In this document: piece after piece, positions 8,747 through 16,557 of the stretch
Layout: the number at the start of each line of letters is the position of its first letter
How positions within the stretch are numbered: the first letter of the stretch is position 1
DNA from: Candidatus Latescibacterota bacterium
Lineage (GTDB): Bacteria > Latescibacterota > UBA2968 > UBA8231
Direction of reading: 5' to 3'
DNA length: 21,966 nt
NCBI GenBank assembly: GCA_021295675.1
Contig: JAGWBY010000049.1
Location: 8,266-30,231 of the forward strand
Translations under genes and position numbers: made by a program
The notes under the pieces: model-generated
The model's input: only the letters and a program-made list of their open reading frames with translations
Told to the model about the DNA's origin: nothing
Databases searched by the model: none

Positions 8747-9038
8747 AAAGCACTTCTGCACTAGAAATTATCGCTTGGCGTATTTTTGGCTTCAGTCCTC
8801 CCTTGGGTACTAAATCTACCTTGCGATTAAGTACAGCCGAAAATTCTCTCTGCATTCTGGCCAACTTCATAAAACCCACCTGTGCTTCTGGTTGAAATTC
8901 CACCAGAAAATCGAGGTCACTGTCTGGCCCAAAACTATCCCCAAGAGCCGATCCGAAAAGCGCAAGCTCCCGCACCTGATAGCGCCGACATAATACATTG
9001 ATTGACTCTATAGGTAAGTCTATATCTTGGCTTATCAT
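8736..9038 (-). CDS. MNT-domain nucleotidyltransferase (MntA-type antitoxin)
   Basis: This 100-residue minimal nucleotidyltransferase has the signature GSALGDSFGPDSDLDFLVEF (the G-S ... D-x-D pattern, with two metal-binding aspartates), then a third acidic strand in KVDLVPKGG. MntA proteins neutralise HEPN RNases by AMPylating them. The ATG at 9038 follows an AGGAG site. The stop overlaps the start of a HEPN remnant, so the gene was once the first of a toxin-antitoxin pair. Now that the toxin is gone the antitoxin is an orphan, which may explain why it still looks intact: its loss is recent or it has another role. Confidence 0.85.
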   Translation of the reverse strand: MISQDIDLPIESINVLCRRYQVRELALFGSALGDSFGPDSDLDFLVEFQPEAQVGFMKLARMQREFSAVLNRKVDLVPKGGLKPKIRQAIISSAEVLYAS

Positions 9039-9098
9039 TATATCATCTCCTCAAAGATAAAAGACTCACTCCACCAGTCCGCAGCCCCCATTCTTTAC

Positions 9099-10232
9099 CT
9101 ACCAATTAGTATAGGACCCATCATCGCGCAGATATCCAGTCGGTGGTCCGTAATCCTGCGTTGACACGGCATCGAGCGCCGCCTCGTTGAATTCAATGCC
9201 AAGTCCGGGGCCTTCGGGCGGCAAGAGGTAACCAGATTCAAACGGCACCTGCACTGGAAACTCATCGGTGAGTGAAGACATCGGCGCGCGTGGAAGTTCC
9301 TGAACACCGACGAGTGAGGATGCTAAACACAGATGAAGACAGGCCGCGGTAGAAACCGGCCCGAGCGGGTTGTGCGGTGCCAGATGGATGTAATGCGTTT
9401 CGCACCACCCGGCAATTTTACGCGCCTCAGTCAACCCACCGGCGATGCACAAGTCAACGCGGCAGTAATCCATCAAATCCTCCTCAATGACTTCTCGGAA
9501 GGTCCACTTGCTATCAAATTGTTCGCCGACGGCCAGCGGGACCGAGGTCTGTTGGCGGAGCCGCCTGAGACTCGCTGGGTTTTCACTGCGCAGCGGATCT
9601 TCAATGAAAAACGGATTGTAGGGAGCAACCCGGTGGCAGAAATCGAGGCTATCCGCCGGGTCGAGACGGGTATGCACGTCAACTAATATGTTGACCTGAT
9701 CGCCTAGTGCATTGCGAACGGCTTCCACCTGCTCAACGCCGTGCTGGATAGCGCGTCTAGGTTCAAACGTCCCTTTATCTGCACCATCAGCCAAGCCCCA
9801 GCGGACGAATTTCCAACCGGCCTCATGGGTTTGGCGACAACTCTCAACGAGGGCATCAATTGTGCCGCCACCGTTGTGCGGATAGCAGACGACTTTGTCT
9901 CTCGTGCATCCACCTAAGAGTTCGTACACAGGAACATTGAGTGCTTTCCCTTTGATGTCCCAAAGTGCGATATCGACGGCACTCACTGCGGCGGATTGGA
10001 CGACCCCGCCGGGAAAGAAACCACCGCGAAACATCACTTGCCACAGATGTTCAATTTGGAAAGGATCCGCACCAATGAGGAACGGCTCAAAAGAGCGAAT
10101 GACTTCGGCCAAGGCGAGGGCACGCCGTCTCAATCCCCCTTCACCGAGACCGTAGATGCCCGCATCGGTTTCTACCTTCACAAAAAAATAGCCGCTCGAT
10201 CCAACAAAGGATTTGATCTTGGTGATTTTCAT
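9099..10232 (-). CDS. Mandelate racemase/enolase-superfamily enzyme, D-galactonate-dehydratase type
   Basis: This 377-residue acid-sugar dehydratase has an N-terminal capping domain and a C-terminal barrel. The catalytic set is complete: Asp185 and His187 in ILVDVHTR, Glu211 in FIEDPL, Glu237 in AVGEQF, and His287 in LAPHNPLGP. These match D-galactonate dehydratase of E. coli (D183, H185, E209, E235, H285) with a constant offset of two, so Mg-dependent removal of water from an aldonic acid to give a 2-keto-3-deoxy acid is likely. The exact sugar acid is not certain, since close relatives differ in specificity. The ATG at 10232 lies 28 nt after the aldo/keto reductase stop, so both are probably in one minus-strand operon. 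Confidence 0.88.
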   Translation of the reverse strand: MKITKIKSFVGSSGYFFVKVETDAGIYGLGEGGLRRRALALAEVIRSFEPFLIGADPFQIEHLWQVMFRGGFFPGGVVQSAAVSAVDIALWDIKGKALNVPVYELLGGCTRDKVVCYPHNGGGTIDALVESCRQTHEAGWKFVRWGLADGADKGTFEPRRAIQHGVEQVEAVRNALGDQVNILVDVHTRLDPADSLDFCHRVAPYNPFFIEDPLRSENPASLRRLRQQTSVPLAVGEQFDSKWTFREVIEEDLMDYCRVDLCIAGGLTEARKIAGWCETHYIHLAPHNPLGPVSTAACLHLCLASSLVGVQELPRAPMSSLTDEFPVQVPFESGYLLPPEGPGLGIEFNEAALDAVSTQDYGPPTGYLRDDGSYTNW

Positions 10233-10260
10233 AAATTCCCCATTAATGTTTTGTATCAGC

Positions 10261-11154
10261 TCACTCCACCGACCCGTAATGTGGCCCCCATTGACGGGCT
10301 ATCTCCCGCCCCTGCGCTAGCAGTGCCTGCTGTTCGCTTGCATCCAACGGAGCGTAACGCCGCACCCATTCGATGTTCTGTACCAATTCCTCCTCGTTAT
10401 AAACTCCTATGACCGCCAGACTCACCCCCGGCAATCCCAAAGCGTAGCGCAGCGCCCGCTCGTGATCGCCAAAGCCGCTGTTGGTCAGTTCCGAGGGCCG
10501 CGGCGTTTCGTACTCCATGTCGATGGCCCCGCCGTACACCTTCATCGCAGCGACGGCGGCGTTCTGGGCGCGAGCCAAGGGCAGGACCACCTCCTCAAAG
10601 TTGTAGATGTGACAGTCGGCGAAGCTGAGGGCAAACATGCAGGCGTCGATTTCGACCTCGCGCAGGACCTTGGCGGATTTCCAAGGTGCGTGATGAGCAG
10701 TGATGCCGATATAGCGGGTCCAACCGCGCCGCTGCGCTTCGCGCAAGCCAGCGAGAGCACCGTCTTTGGCCAGTACTTGTTCCACGTCTAAGTGCCCCAG
10801 CGAGTGGACGTACACTAGGTCCAAATGGTCGGTGCCCAAGGCGTCCAGATTCTTTTCGACGATATCGAGTGCCTCTTGGTAGTGGGCCGTGTGGGCCTTG
10901 CTGACCAAGAACAGCTCGCTTCGGCAATGAGGAACGATCTGGGCGAGCTGGCTCTGGGCGCGGTCGTAGCCGGGGGCTGTGTCGATGTAGGTAACGCCAA
11001 GGTCAATGGCCCGTTCAAAAAGCGCGATGGCATCCGCGTCTGCTAGGCCAAAGCCTCCGGGGGCCGTACCCAAGCCGAGCAAGGGGACGCGTTCGCCAGT
11101 CTTGCCGAAGATGGCTTGCGGCAGGGGGGCTATGTCGATAGAGGCGGTAGTCAT
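10261..11154 (-). CDS. Aldo/keto reductase (L-fucose/pyridoxal dehydrogenase-like)
   Basis: This 297-residue NADP-dependent oxidoreductase has the (beta/alpha)8 aldo/keto reductase fold. The catalytic tetrad is visible: Asp58 and Tyr63 in YIDTAPGYD, Lys86 in FLVSKAH, and His117 in VYVHSLGH. The start GKTGERVPLLGLGTAPGG is typical of the subfamily that includes L-galactose and L-fucose dehydrogenases. It lies just upstream of the sugar-acid dehydratase, so it may oxidise a sugar to the lactone that, once opened, feeds that dehydratase. That pathway is inference. A decayed piece of a related 3' end lies at 8665-8706. It is divergent from the cupin gene across 156 nt. Confidence 0.88.
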   Translation of the reverse strand: MTTASIDIAPLPQAIFGKTGERVPLLGLGTAPGGFGLADADAIALFERAIDLGVTYIDTAPGYDRAQSQLAQIVPHCRSELFLVSKAHTAHYQEALDIVEKNLDALGTDHLDLVYVHSLGHLDVEQVLAKDGALAGLREAQRRGWTRYIGITAHHAPWKSAKVLREVEIDACMFALSFADCHIYNFEEVVLPLARAQNAAVAAMKVYGGAIDMEYETPRPSELTNSGFGDHERALRYALGLPGVSLAVIGVYNEEELVQNIEWVRRYAPLDASEQQALLAQGREIARQWGPHYGSVE

Positions 11155-11310
11155 AAATATCTACTCCCTCGGTTGGGGGGACGGGTATTTGGGGACAAAT
11201 CTAACCAAACGGCGCACCGGCAACAGGGCGCACTTTGCCCACAACTTGCCGTTTGATATGTTAAGCCGACAATTTCACTGGCACGCACGATCAAACGCGA
11301 GGAGGATATT

Positions 11311-11676
11311 TTGGTCATTCGCAATTGGCGCAACGTCACACCCGTCGTCGGACATGAATCCAAACTGATCTGGTCGATCTTTCGCGCCCAAAGCGCCAAA
11401 GGGCTGGACGAGAACGAGGCAGTACTCCTAGGATTTTCCGGACTAACGCTGCATCGCCTGCAAGGGGGGCTAGAAGGCGATTACCACGAGCACGAAGCCA
11501 CCGAGCAAGTGTACTACTTCCTCAGCGGCCAAGGGCAGATGAAGATCGACGGAGAGATCTACGAAGTGCGCGAGGGCGACGCAGTGCACATTCCGCCGAA
11601 GGTCAAACACCAGCTTTCCAACACGGGGGACGATTGGGTCGAGCACTTGATCATCAGCGCCCAAGTCGCAGGATAG
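11311..11676 (+). CDS. Cupin-domain protein
   Basis: This 121-residue single-domain cupin has motif 1 with metal ligands His59, His61 and Glu65 (in YHEHEATEQVYYF) and motif 2 in GDAVHIPPKVKHQLSN with a further histidine. The ligands suggest a bound divalent metal, so it may be a small isomerase, dioxygenase or sugar-binding enzyme; the reaction cannot be fixed. The start is TTG at 11311, chosen because a strong AGGAGG site lies at the right distance and no ATG is available nearby. Its stop directly abuts the GTG start of the nucleoside hydrolase, so the two are very likely co-translated. Confidence 0.85.
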   Translation: MVIRNWRNVTPVVGHESKLIWSIFRAQSAKGLDENEAVLLGFSGLTLHRLQGGLEGDYHEHEATEQVYYFLSGQGQMKIDGEIYEVREGDAVHIPPKVKHQLSNTGDDWVEHLIISAQVAG

Positions 11677-12618
11677 GTGGCATTGCCTGCAACTCCCCTG
11701 ATTATGGACGTCGATACGGGCGTTGACGACGCCCTCGCCCTACTCTTGGCCCTGTCCTCTCCCGAGGTCGAGTTGGTGGGCGTCTCCACGGTAGCCGGCA
11801 ATGTGTCGTTGTCACGGACGACCGACAACACACTGCGCCTATTGCAGTGGGCAGGGTACGCCGACGTTCCGGTGTACGCCGGCGCAGAGCGGCCCTTGGT
11901 GCGTGCCCCGGTCGCCGCAGCCGACGTACACGGCGCGACCGGTCTAGGCGCAGCCCAATTGCCCGAGGCGCGCACTGCCCCAGCGGGCGACGGGGTGGAA
12001 TTTCTGCTGCACACCTTGCAGACGCACCCCGGAGAGATGACGCTCGTCGCCACCGGGCCGTTGACCAACTTGGCGAGTGCCGAGGCGCGGGTGCCGGGCG
12101 TGCTGCAACAGACGCGTCAAGTGGTGATCATGGGCGGGGCTGTGCGCGTGCCGGGCAATGTCACGCCAACGGCTGAGTTCAATTTCTACGCCGACCCGCA
12201 CGCCGCGCGCCAAGTCCTAGCGTCCGAGGCCGAGCTGGTGTTAGTGGGACTAGACGTAACCGAGCAGGTCTGGCTAGAGCAGACCACCTTGCAAGCTTGC
12301 ACAGGTCCGTACGCGGCGTTTTGCCGAGCAGCGTGTGAGCCGGTGGTCGCCTTCGAGTCCGCTCACTACGGATTTGCCGGAATGCACATCCACGATCCCG
12401 TAGCCTTGGGCGCGGCCCTGTGGCCGCAACTCTTTCGCACGCAGCAACTGTGGGTGGACGTGGAGACCACTGGCGAGCTGACCGCCGGTCAGGTGGTAGT
12501 TGACCAACGCACCTTAGCGAGCGACCAAGAGCGGCTGGGGCGGCCCGTAGAATGCGCGGTGGATGTGGAGCAGGCGAGCTTTCTAGAGCTATTCACCGAG
12601 CGGGTATTACAGGTTTAA
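11677..12618 (+). CDS. Inosine/uridine-preferring nucleoside hydrolase
   Basis: This 313-residue enzyme hydrolyses the N-glycosidic bond of ribonucleosides to free base and ribose. The N-terminal calcium-site motif D-x-D-x-G-x-D-D is present (Asp11, Asp13, Asp17, Asp18), with GNV in the next strand. Asn169 lies in EFNFYADP and Asp240 in HIHDPVALG, the remaining ligand and substrate residues of the family. The length is normal. It starts at GTG 11677, immediately after the cupin stop. Its TAA stop at 12616-12618 interlocks with the stop of the opposing GNAT gene through the shared palindrome TTAA. Confidence 0.92.
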   Translation: MALPATPLIMDVDTGVDDALALLLALSSPEVELVGVSTVAGNVSLSRTTDNTLRLLQWAGYADVPVYAGAERPLVRAPVAAADVHGATGLGAAQLPEARTAPAGDGVEFLLHTLQTHPGEMTLVATGPLTNLASAEARVPGVLQQTRQVVIMGGAVRVPGNVTPTAEFNFYADPHAARQVLASEAELVLVGLDVTEQVWLEQTTLQACTGPYAAFCRAACEPVVAFESAHYGFAGMHIHDPVALGAALWPQLFRTQQLWVDVETTGELTAGQVVVDQRTLASDQERLGRPVECAVDVEQASFLELFTERVLQV

Positions 12619-13766
12619 ACCGCGTCTTGACGGCCCCAAAAAAGCGGCAGCGGACACCACTGTTCGAGTGGAGCGGCCGCAGCAGGCAGAGACAACACAA
12701 GCGAGGGCGGCAAGGGACCACAGAGCAGGCGCATAGCCGTGAACGTGTCCATCTGCAACGCGGGTGCCGCCTCCGTGCGAACGCACTGCGCGTCGTCACC
12801 CCGCACCTCCAGCGCAACCCGTCCGTAGCCCGCAATCTCCACGACGACCGCGCCGTCCATTAGGGGAACCAGCGCGGCGCGCGTCTTGAGCAAGGCGTCG
12901 AGCGTCGTCTCCCAATCGAAAATCTGCCAATTGCCCGAACTCGATGCACTCACACCTTCACAGAGCTGGGCCAGCTTGGGCAGGAGGCGACTCCAAGGCG
13001 GCAACTCGAAAGAAGTATTCCCATAGCGCTGTACCCAAGCAGCGGCGATGTCCAACTCCGGTTCGCCCTCATTGACAGCTAACAGTTCGGTAACGCATGT
13101 CCGGTCGGCTTGGGCCACGAGATAGCCGATCATGCGGCCATCGCGCGAGCGGGCCACATAGGGCCGGTGCCCCCAACTCAGGAGCAGGTTGTAGAAGCGA
13201 TGCGGGGGGCGCACCCCGCGAAACGGCTGGGCGTCGTGCAGACCAATCACGCCTTGCAGGTGCGTGCGATCCTCGCGCTTAAGTGGGAAAAAGTCAATCC
13301 CAAAATCGGCGTCCCCCAAGCCGTGTCGCACATTGGTTTGGCTCAGCGTCAGTCGGTAGTACACGCCGCACTTCTCGTAGCCAAAATAGCCGTAGCGCTG
13401 GCGCTGTCCCCCTAACCAAGACAGGTGAAAACCCTCGGTGGGCGCGACTTCGACGCAATGGGCCATGAGCTGCTGCATGTAGCCTCGACCGCGGGCGTGC
13501 GGATGGCAGGAAACGCCGCCAATGCCAGCCACGCGTAGAGTCGCACCTCCCCATCGGTACGCAAGAGGAAACATCCCAACGACGGCGCGAATGCGGCCGT
13601 TTTCGCGCAAGCCAAAGTTCCAGCTCATCTCCTCTTCCCCGCGCCGGTACAAGACCGGCAAAATAGCCTCAAAATCTCGGGGCGGCGCTTTGCCAAAGGC
13701 GAGGTTGAGGACGTCGAGGGCTTCTTCAAAGTCCTCGGCGTGCAGCCGACTGATGGCAGTGGACAC
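12615..13766 (-). CDS. GNAT N-acetyltransferase (Eis-like, with C-terminal sterol-carrier-like domain)
   Basis: This 383-residue protein resembles the Eis family: an N-terminal GNAT domain (acetyl-CoA loop in SCHPHARGRGYMQQL), a second GNAT-like middle part (RFYNLLLSWGHRPYVARS), and a C-terminal SCP2-like domain. It transfers acetyl groups to amines. The substrate is unknown; family members acetylate aminoglycosides or proteins. The start is taken as GTG 13766, 5 nt after the msrA stop. The open frame continues upstream only because the frameshift in msrA joins the frames, so a 762-residue fusion is not real. It probably belongs to the same minus-strand operon as msrA and the small membrane protein. 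Confidence 0.8.
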   Translation of the reverse strand: MSTAISRLHAEDFEEALDVLNLAFGKAPPRDFEAILPVLYRRGEEEMSWNFGLRENGRIRAVVGMFPLAYRWGGATLRVAGIGGVSCHPHARGRGYMQQLMAHCVEVAPTEGFHLSWLGGQRQRYGYFGYEKCGVYYRLTLSQTNVRHGLGDADFGIDFFPLKREDRTHLQGVIGLHDAQPFRGVRPPHRFYNLLLSWGHRPYVARSRDGRMIGYLVAQADRTCVTELLAVNEGEPELDIAAAWVQRYGNTSFELPPWSRLLPKLAQLCEGVSASSSGNWQIFDWETTLDALLKTRAALVPLMDGAVVVEIAGYGRVALEVRGDDAQCVRTEAAPALQMDTFTAMRLLCGPLPPSLVLSLPAAAAPLEQWCPLPLFWGRQDAV

Positions 13767-13771
13767 GACGC

Positions 13772-14288
13772 CTAGGCCGTCGGCTGGAGGCGGTCGGCAA
13801 ACTCCTGGCGGAACTTGCGCATCTTGGGATCGATGACTATCGCGCAGTAGGGCTGGTTGGGATTGAGCCGATAGTAGTTTTGGTGGTAATCCTCGGCCGG
13901 CCGTCACAATCGGATCGGGCCAGAGGTCGGTCTTGTCCGTATGGGTCTTAGAGATAATAGCCCTCTCGAATTGCTCCGGGCTGTGGTAGAAAATCGCCGA
14001 GCGGTACTGGGTGCCGGAGTCCGCGCCCTGGCGGTTGAGCGTGGTGGGGTCGTGCGTGCGCCAGAAGATGTAGAGCACGTCATCAAAGCTAATGACCTCG
14101 GGGTCGAATTGCAGTTGCACAACCTCGGCATGGCCGGTCTGGCCGCTGCAAACAGCCTCGTACGTGGGATTCTCCAACGCGCCGCCCATATAGCCGGAGA
14201 CCAGGCTGGCGACCCCCCGCAGATCTTGGTACACGGCTTCGACGCACCAGAAGCAACCCGCGCCCAAAGTGGTAGTTTCCAAACTCAT
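13772..14288 (-). pseudogene. msrA: Peptide methionine sulfoxide reductase A, frameshifted
   Basis: MsrA reduces methionine-S-sulfoxide in proteins. ATG 14288 gives MSLETTTLGAGCFWCVEAVYQ, with catalytic Cys12 in the family motif GCFW. Conserved GYMGG, GHAEVVQLQFDP and DSGTQYRSAIFY follow, to WPDPIVT. Near 13900-13904 the frame is lost. The family continuation [14 protein letters not shown] then Y-C and [10 protein letters not shown] is found in another frame and ends with TAG at 13772-13774. The span is 517 nt (one over a multiple of three), so about 5 or 8 nt have been deleted (two residues or so). The first frame runs on into the GNAT gene. All the essential residues would be present if the frame were restored. 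Confidence 0.88.
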
Positions 14289-14485
14289 GCTGTGCCCTCC
14301 ATCCACTGCTTGTATTGCCGCCACGTGCCGCCCTCCGGGTGCTCCTCCAGCGTGCGGTGGACCCGTTTGTGTGCCCGGTGGTTGTCCTCGACGAGACGAC
14401 CGACGCCGCGACCTTGGGCCCGGTGAATGAACCAGAAAACTAGCGCAAAGAAAATCAGGTACAACCCTTTGCCAAAGTATTCCAT
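14285..14485 (-). CDS. Small single-pass membrane protein
   Basis: This 66-residue protein has one hydrophobic segment near the N-terminus (GLYLIFFALVFWFI), followed by a basic, histidine-rich soluble tail (HRAQGRGVGRL, NHRAHKRVHRTLEEHPEGG). The in-to-out orientation is not clear. The start is ATG 14485 because a GGAGG site is placed directly upstream; a TTG at 14497 would sit on that site. The TGA stop overlaps the msrA ATG (ATGA at 14285-14288), so it is translationally coupled to msrA. I do not recognise a family, and the function is unknown. Confidence 0.65.
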   Translation of the reverse strand: MEYFGKGLYLIFFALVFWFIHRAQGRGVGRLVEDNHRAHKRVHRTLEEHPEGGTWRQYKQWMEGTA

Positions 14486-14573
14486 AGCCTCCTCCAAATG
14501 ACTTTAAGGTAGGAACCTCAGCAGTCCCCGGCAACGCGCACCGCTTGACCGACGCAGGCGGTCGCTTACCTTG

Positions 14574-14737
14574 AGAAGCGGTCTGAAAATTCCGGGTGAG
14601 CCCCGAGCGCGAGCGAAAAAGTGGCGGACAAGGCGGGTGAAGCCGCCCATATTGTCGAAATATGGGTGGTTTCGCCCAACGCCGACCGCCGCTTTTGCAG
14701 CCGGGCGAAGGCCACCAGGGGTTTTTAGACCGCTTCT
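14574..14737 (+). repeat. 164-nt imperfect inverted repeat (large hairpin)
   Basis: Two arms of about 80 nt (14574-14653 and 14659-14737) are imperfect inverted copies around a 5-nt loop (GTCGA). The outer 20 bp pair AGAAGCGGTCT and the following nine bases with the right end, including three wobble pairs. The inner 19 bp next to the loop also pair, including three wobbles. The middle is less well matched. It ends 23 nt before the aldo/keto reductase start, so it lies in that gene's probable 5' untranslated region. A MITE-like or repeat-derived RNA structure is possible; no transposase is present. Confidence 0.8.
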
Positions 14738-14760
14738 GATACGCAGAAAGGAGACTACAC

Positions 14761-15663
14761 ATGTTGTACAGAGCATTTGGCCGAACGGGCTGGCAGGTCT
14801 CGGCCATCGGTTTGGGAACCTGGAACATCGGCAACCAATGGGGGCCTATCGACGAGGCCACCGCATGGGACACCGTGCGCACGGCCTTTGACTGCGGCGT
14901 CAATCTCTTCGACGCAGCCGAGTCCTACGGTACGCCCAATGGGCTGTCTGAGGAGCGCTTGGGGAGCGCCTTAGCCGGCATCCGGCACCAAGTTTTTGTC
15001 GTCAGCAAAATCGGCAATTGGGGAGCGCGCACCGGGCAGGGCGTGCCCAAAACCACGGTCGATATGATCCTGCACCGGCTGCGTACCGACTGGCACGACG
15101 TGCTGCTGTGCCACGAAGGCAACATCGAGGATCCGTCGATCTACCTAGATGCCTTTGCCGCACTCGTCGAGGAAGGACGGCTGCGGGCCTTTGGCATTTC
15201 GACCGATAGCCTAGAGGTACTCCAGCGCTTCAACGCCCGAGGCGACTGCTCGGTGGTGGAGATAGACTATTCGCTGGTCAACCTCCAGGCCGAAGCCGAG
15301 CTTTTGCCCTATTGCCAAGAGCACGGCATTGCCGTACTGGTGAGGGGGCCGCTGGCCAAGGGGCTTTTGTCTGGCCGTTACACCAAGGAGTCTGTTTTCA
15401 CCGACGAAATACGGCAGTCCTTCAACGCCGGCGCGGCGCAACGCGGCGCATTCGAGGCCAAGCTAGCGCAAGTCGAGCGCCTCGCCGAGGTCGTCACGCC
15501 CGGAGAGGGCATGGTGGAAAAAGCCCTCCAGTACGTCATTTCCCATCCAGCCGCGCCGGTGGCCATCCCCGGTGCCAAATCAGCGGCCCAAGCCCGCGCC
15601 AATGCCGCAGCCGGCGCGCAACTTTTATCCGCCGACGAAATGGAAAAGTTGCGGCGAATATGA
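14761..15663 (+). CDS. Aldo/keto reductase
   Basis: This 300-residue member of the aldo/keto reductase superfamily, of the larger general-stress type, opens LYRAFGRTGWQVSAIGLGTW. The catalytic tetrad is visible: Asp51 and Tyr56 in LFDAAESYG, Lys83 in FVVSKIG, and His118 in VLLCHEG. It uses NADP(H) to interconvert carbonyls and alcohols; the substrate is unknown. The ATG at 14761 follows AAAGGAG. It differs from the minus-strand reductase at 10261-11154 in sequence and length. The NHL-repeat gene follows after 46 nt and then the redoxin, all on the same strand, suggesting one transcription unit. Confidence 0.9.
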   Translation: MLYRAFGRTGWQVSAIGLGTWNIGNQWGPIDEATAWDTVRTAFDCGVNLFDAAESYGTPNGLSEERLGSALAGIRHQVFVVSKIGNWGARTGQGVPKTTVDMILHRLRTDWHDVLLCHEGNIEDPSIYLDAFAALVEEGRLRAFGISTDSLEVLQRFNARGDCSVVEIDYSLVNLQAEAELLPYCQEHGIAVLVRGPLAKGLLSGRYTKESVFTDEIRQSFNAGAAQRGAFEAKLAQVERLAEVVTPGEGMVEKALQYVISHPAAPVAIPGAKSAAQARANAAAGAQLLSADEMEKLRRI

Positions 15664-15709
15664 ATTATCGACGCAAAAGTACGTTTACTATCGCCAAGAG
15701 GAGAATCCC

Positions 15710-16546
15710 ATGACCTTAGTAGGCAGCGGCGCATTCACCTATGCAGTGCAGCAGGACTGGTTCGAGTTGCCGGAAGGCTGGAGTTTTGGCTGGGTTCCGG
15801 CCGTGGCCTGCGATTCCGCAGATCGGGTCTATGTGTACAGCCGCAGCGAGCATCCCATGATCGTCTTCGACCGCGAGGGACGCTTTGTCGCCTCGTGGGG
15901 CGATGAGGTGCTCAAGGACGCCCACGGCATCTTTATCGACGAGCGCGACCAAATCTGGTGCGTCGAACGCGAAACCCACTGCGTGCGCCAGTTCACCCGC
16001 GACGGCGAGCTGCTGATGACCTTGGGAACGCCAGACCAAGAGGGTGCAGAGGGCCAGCCCTTCCGGTTGCCTACCGACTTGGCGCTCGACGCCGACGGCT
16101 ATATCTACGTGTCCGACGGCTACGGCAACACCTGCATCCACAAGTAAACGTGGGGCCGTCCGGGCACTGGCCCAGGGGAATTCGATCTGCCCCACTGCGT
16201 GCGCGTGGATCAGCGCGGGCGGCTGATGGTAGCCGACCGCGCCAACAACCGCATCCAGTTCTTCGACCTCGACGGCAACTACCTAGAGGAATGGGGCGGC
16301 TTTCACCATCCCGATACGATCTTCCTCGACGGAGATACAGTCTATGTCGCGGAACTCGACCAGCGGGTAAGCATTCTCAACCTCGACGGCGAATGGCTCG
16401 CTCAGTGGGGATCGGGCGAGCGCATTGACGCGCCGGGAGAATTCCTCGGCTGCCCCCACGGCATCTGGATGGATTCCCGCGGCGACCTCTACGTGGGGGA
16501 AGTGCAAACCGACCACCGCATCCAGAAGTTCGTGCGGCAAACCTAA
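15710..16546 (+). pseudogene. NHL-repeat beta-propeller protein with in-frame stop
   Basis: This is an NHL/peptidyl-amidating-lyase-like propeller. ATG 15710 follows AGAGGAG. Repeats are recognisable as FDREGRFVASWG, FTRDGELLMTLG, then RLPTDLALDADGYIYVSD, FDLDGNYLEEWG and NLDGEWLAQWG, with GxxxVAD and GNT signatures between them. At 16145-16147 a TAA interrupts the same frame, right after CIHK. Downstream the same frame continues as TWGRPGTGPGEFDLPHCV to TAA 16544-16546. The expected strand between HK and TW (about nine residues, like FSPDGELLR) is missing, so an in-frame deletion created the stop at its joint. No signal peptide is seen. The function is not known. Confidence 0.82.
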
Positions 16547-16557
16547 GGAGGTTTACT

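Noticed and set aside
14504..14891. Open frames of about 90 and 106 codons on both strands through the large hairpin
   Set aside because: The two are mirror readings of the same inverted repeat, have no family resemblance, and one overlaps the real aldo/keto reductase gene.
12615..14903. A 762-residue minus-strand frame appearing to fuse MsrA with GNAT
   Set aside because: The fusion arises because the msrA frameshift moves into the GNAT frame. The normal msrA end is found in another frame with its stop just after the GNAT start.
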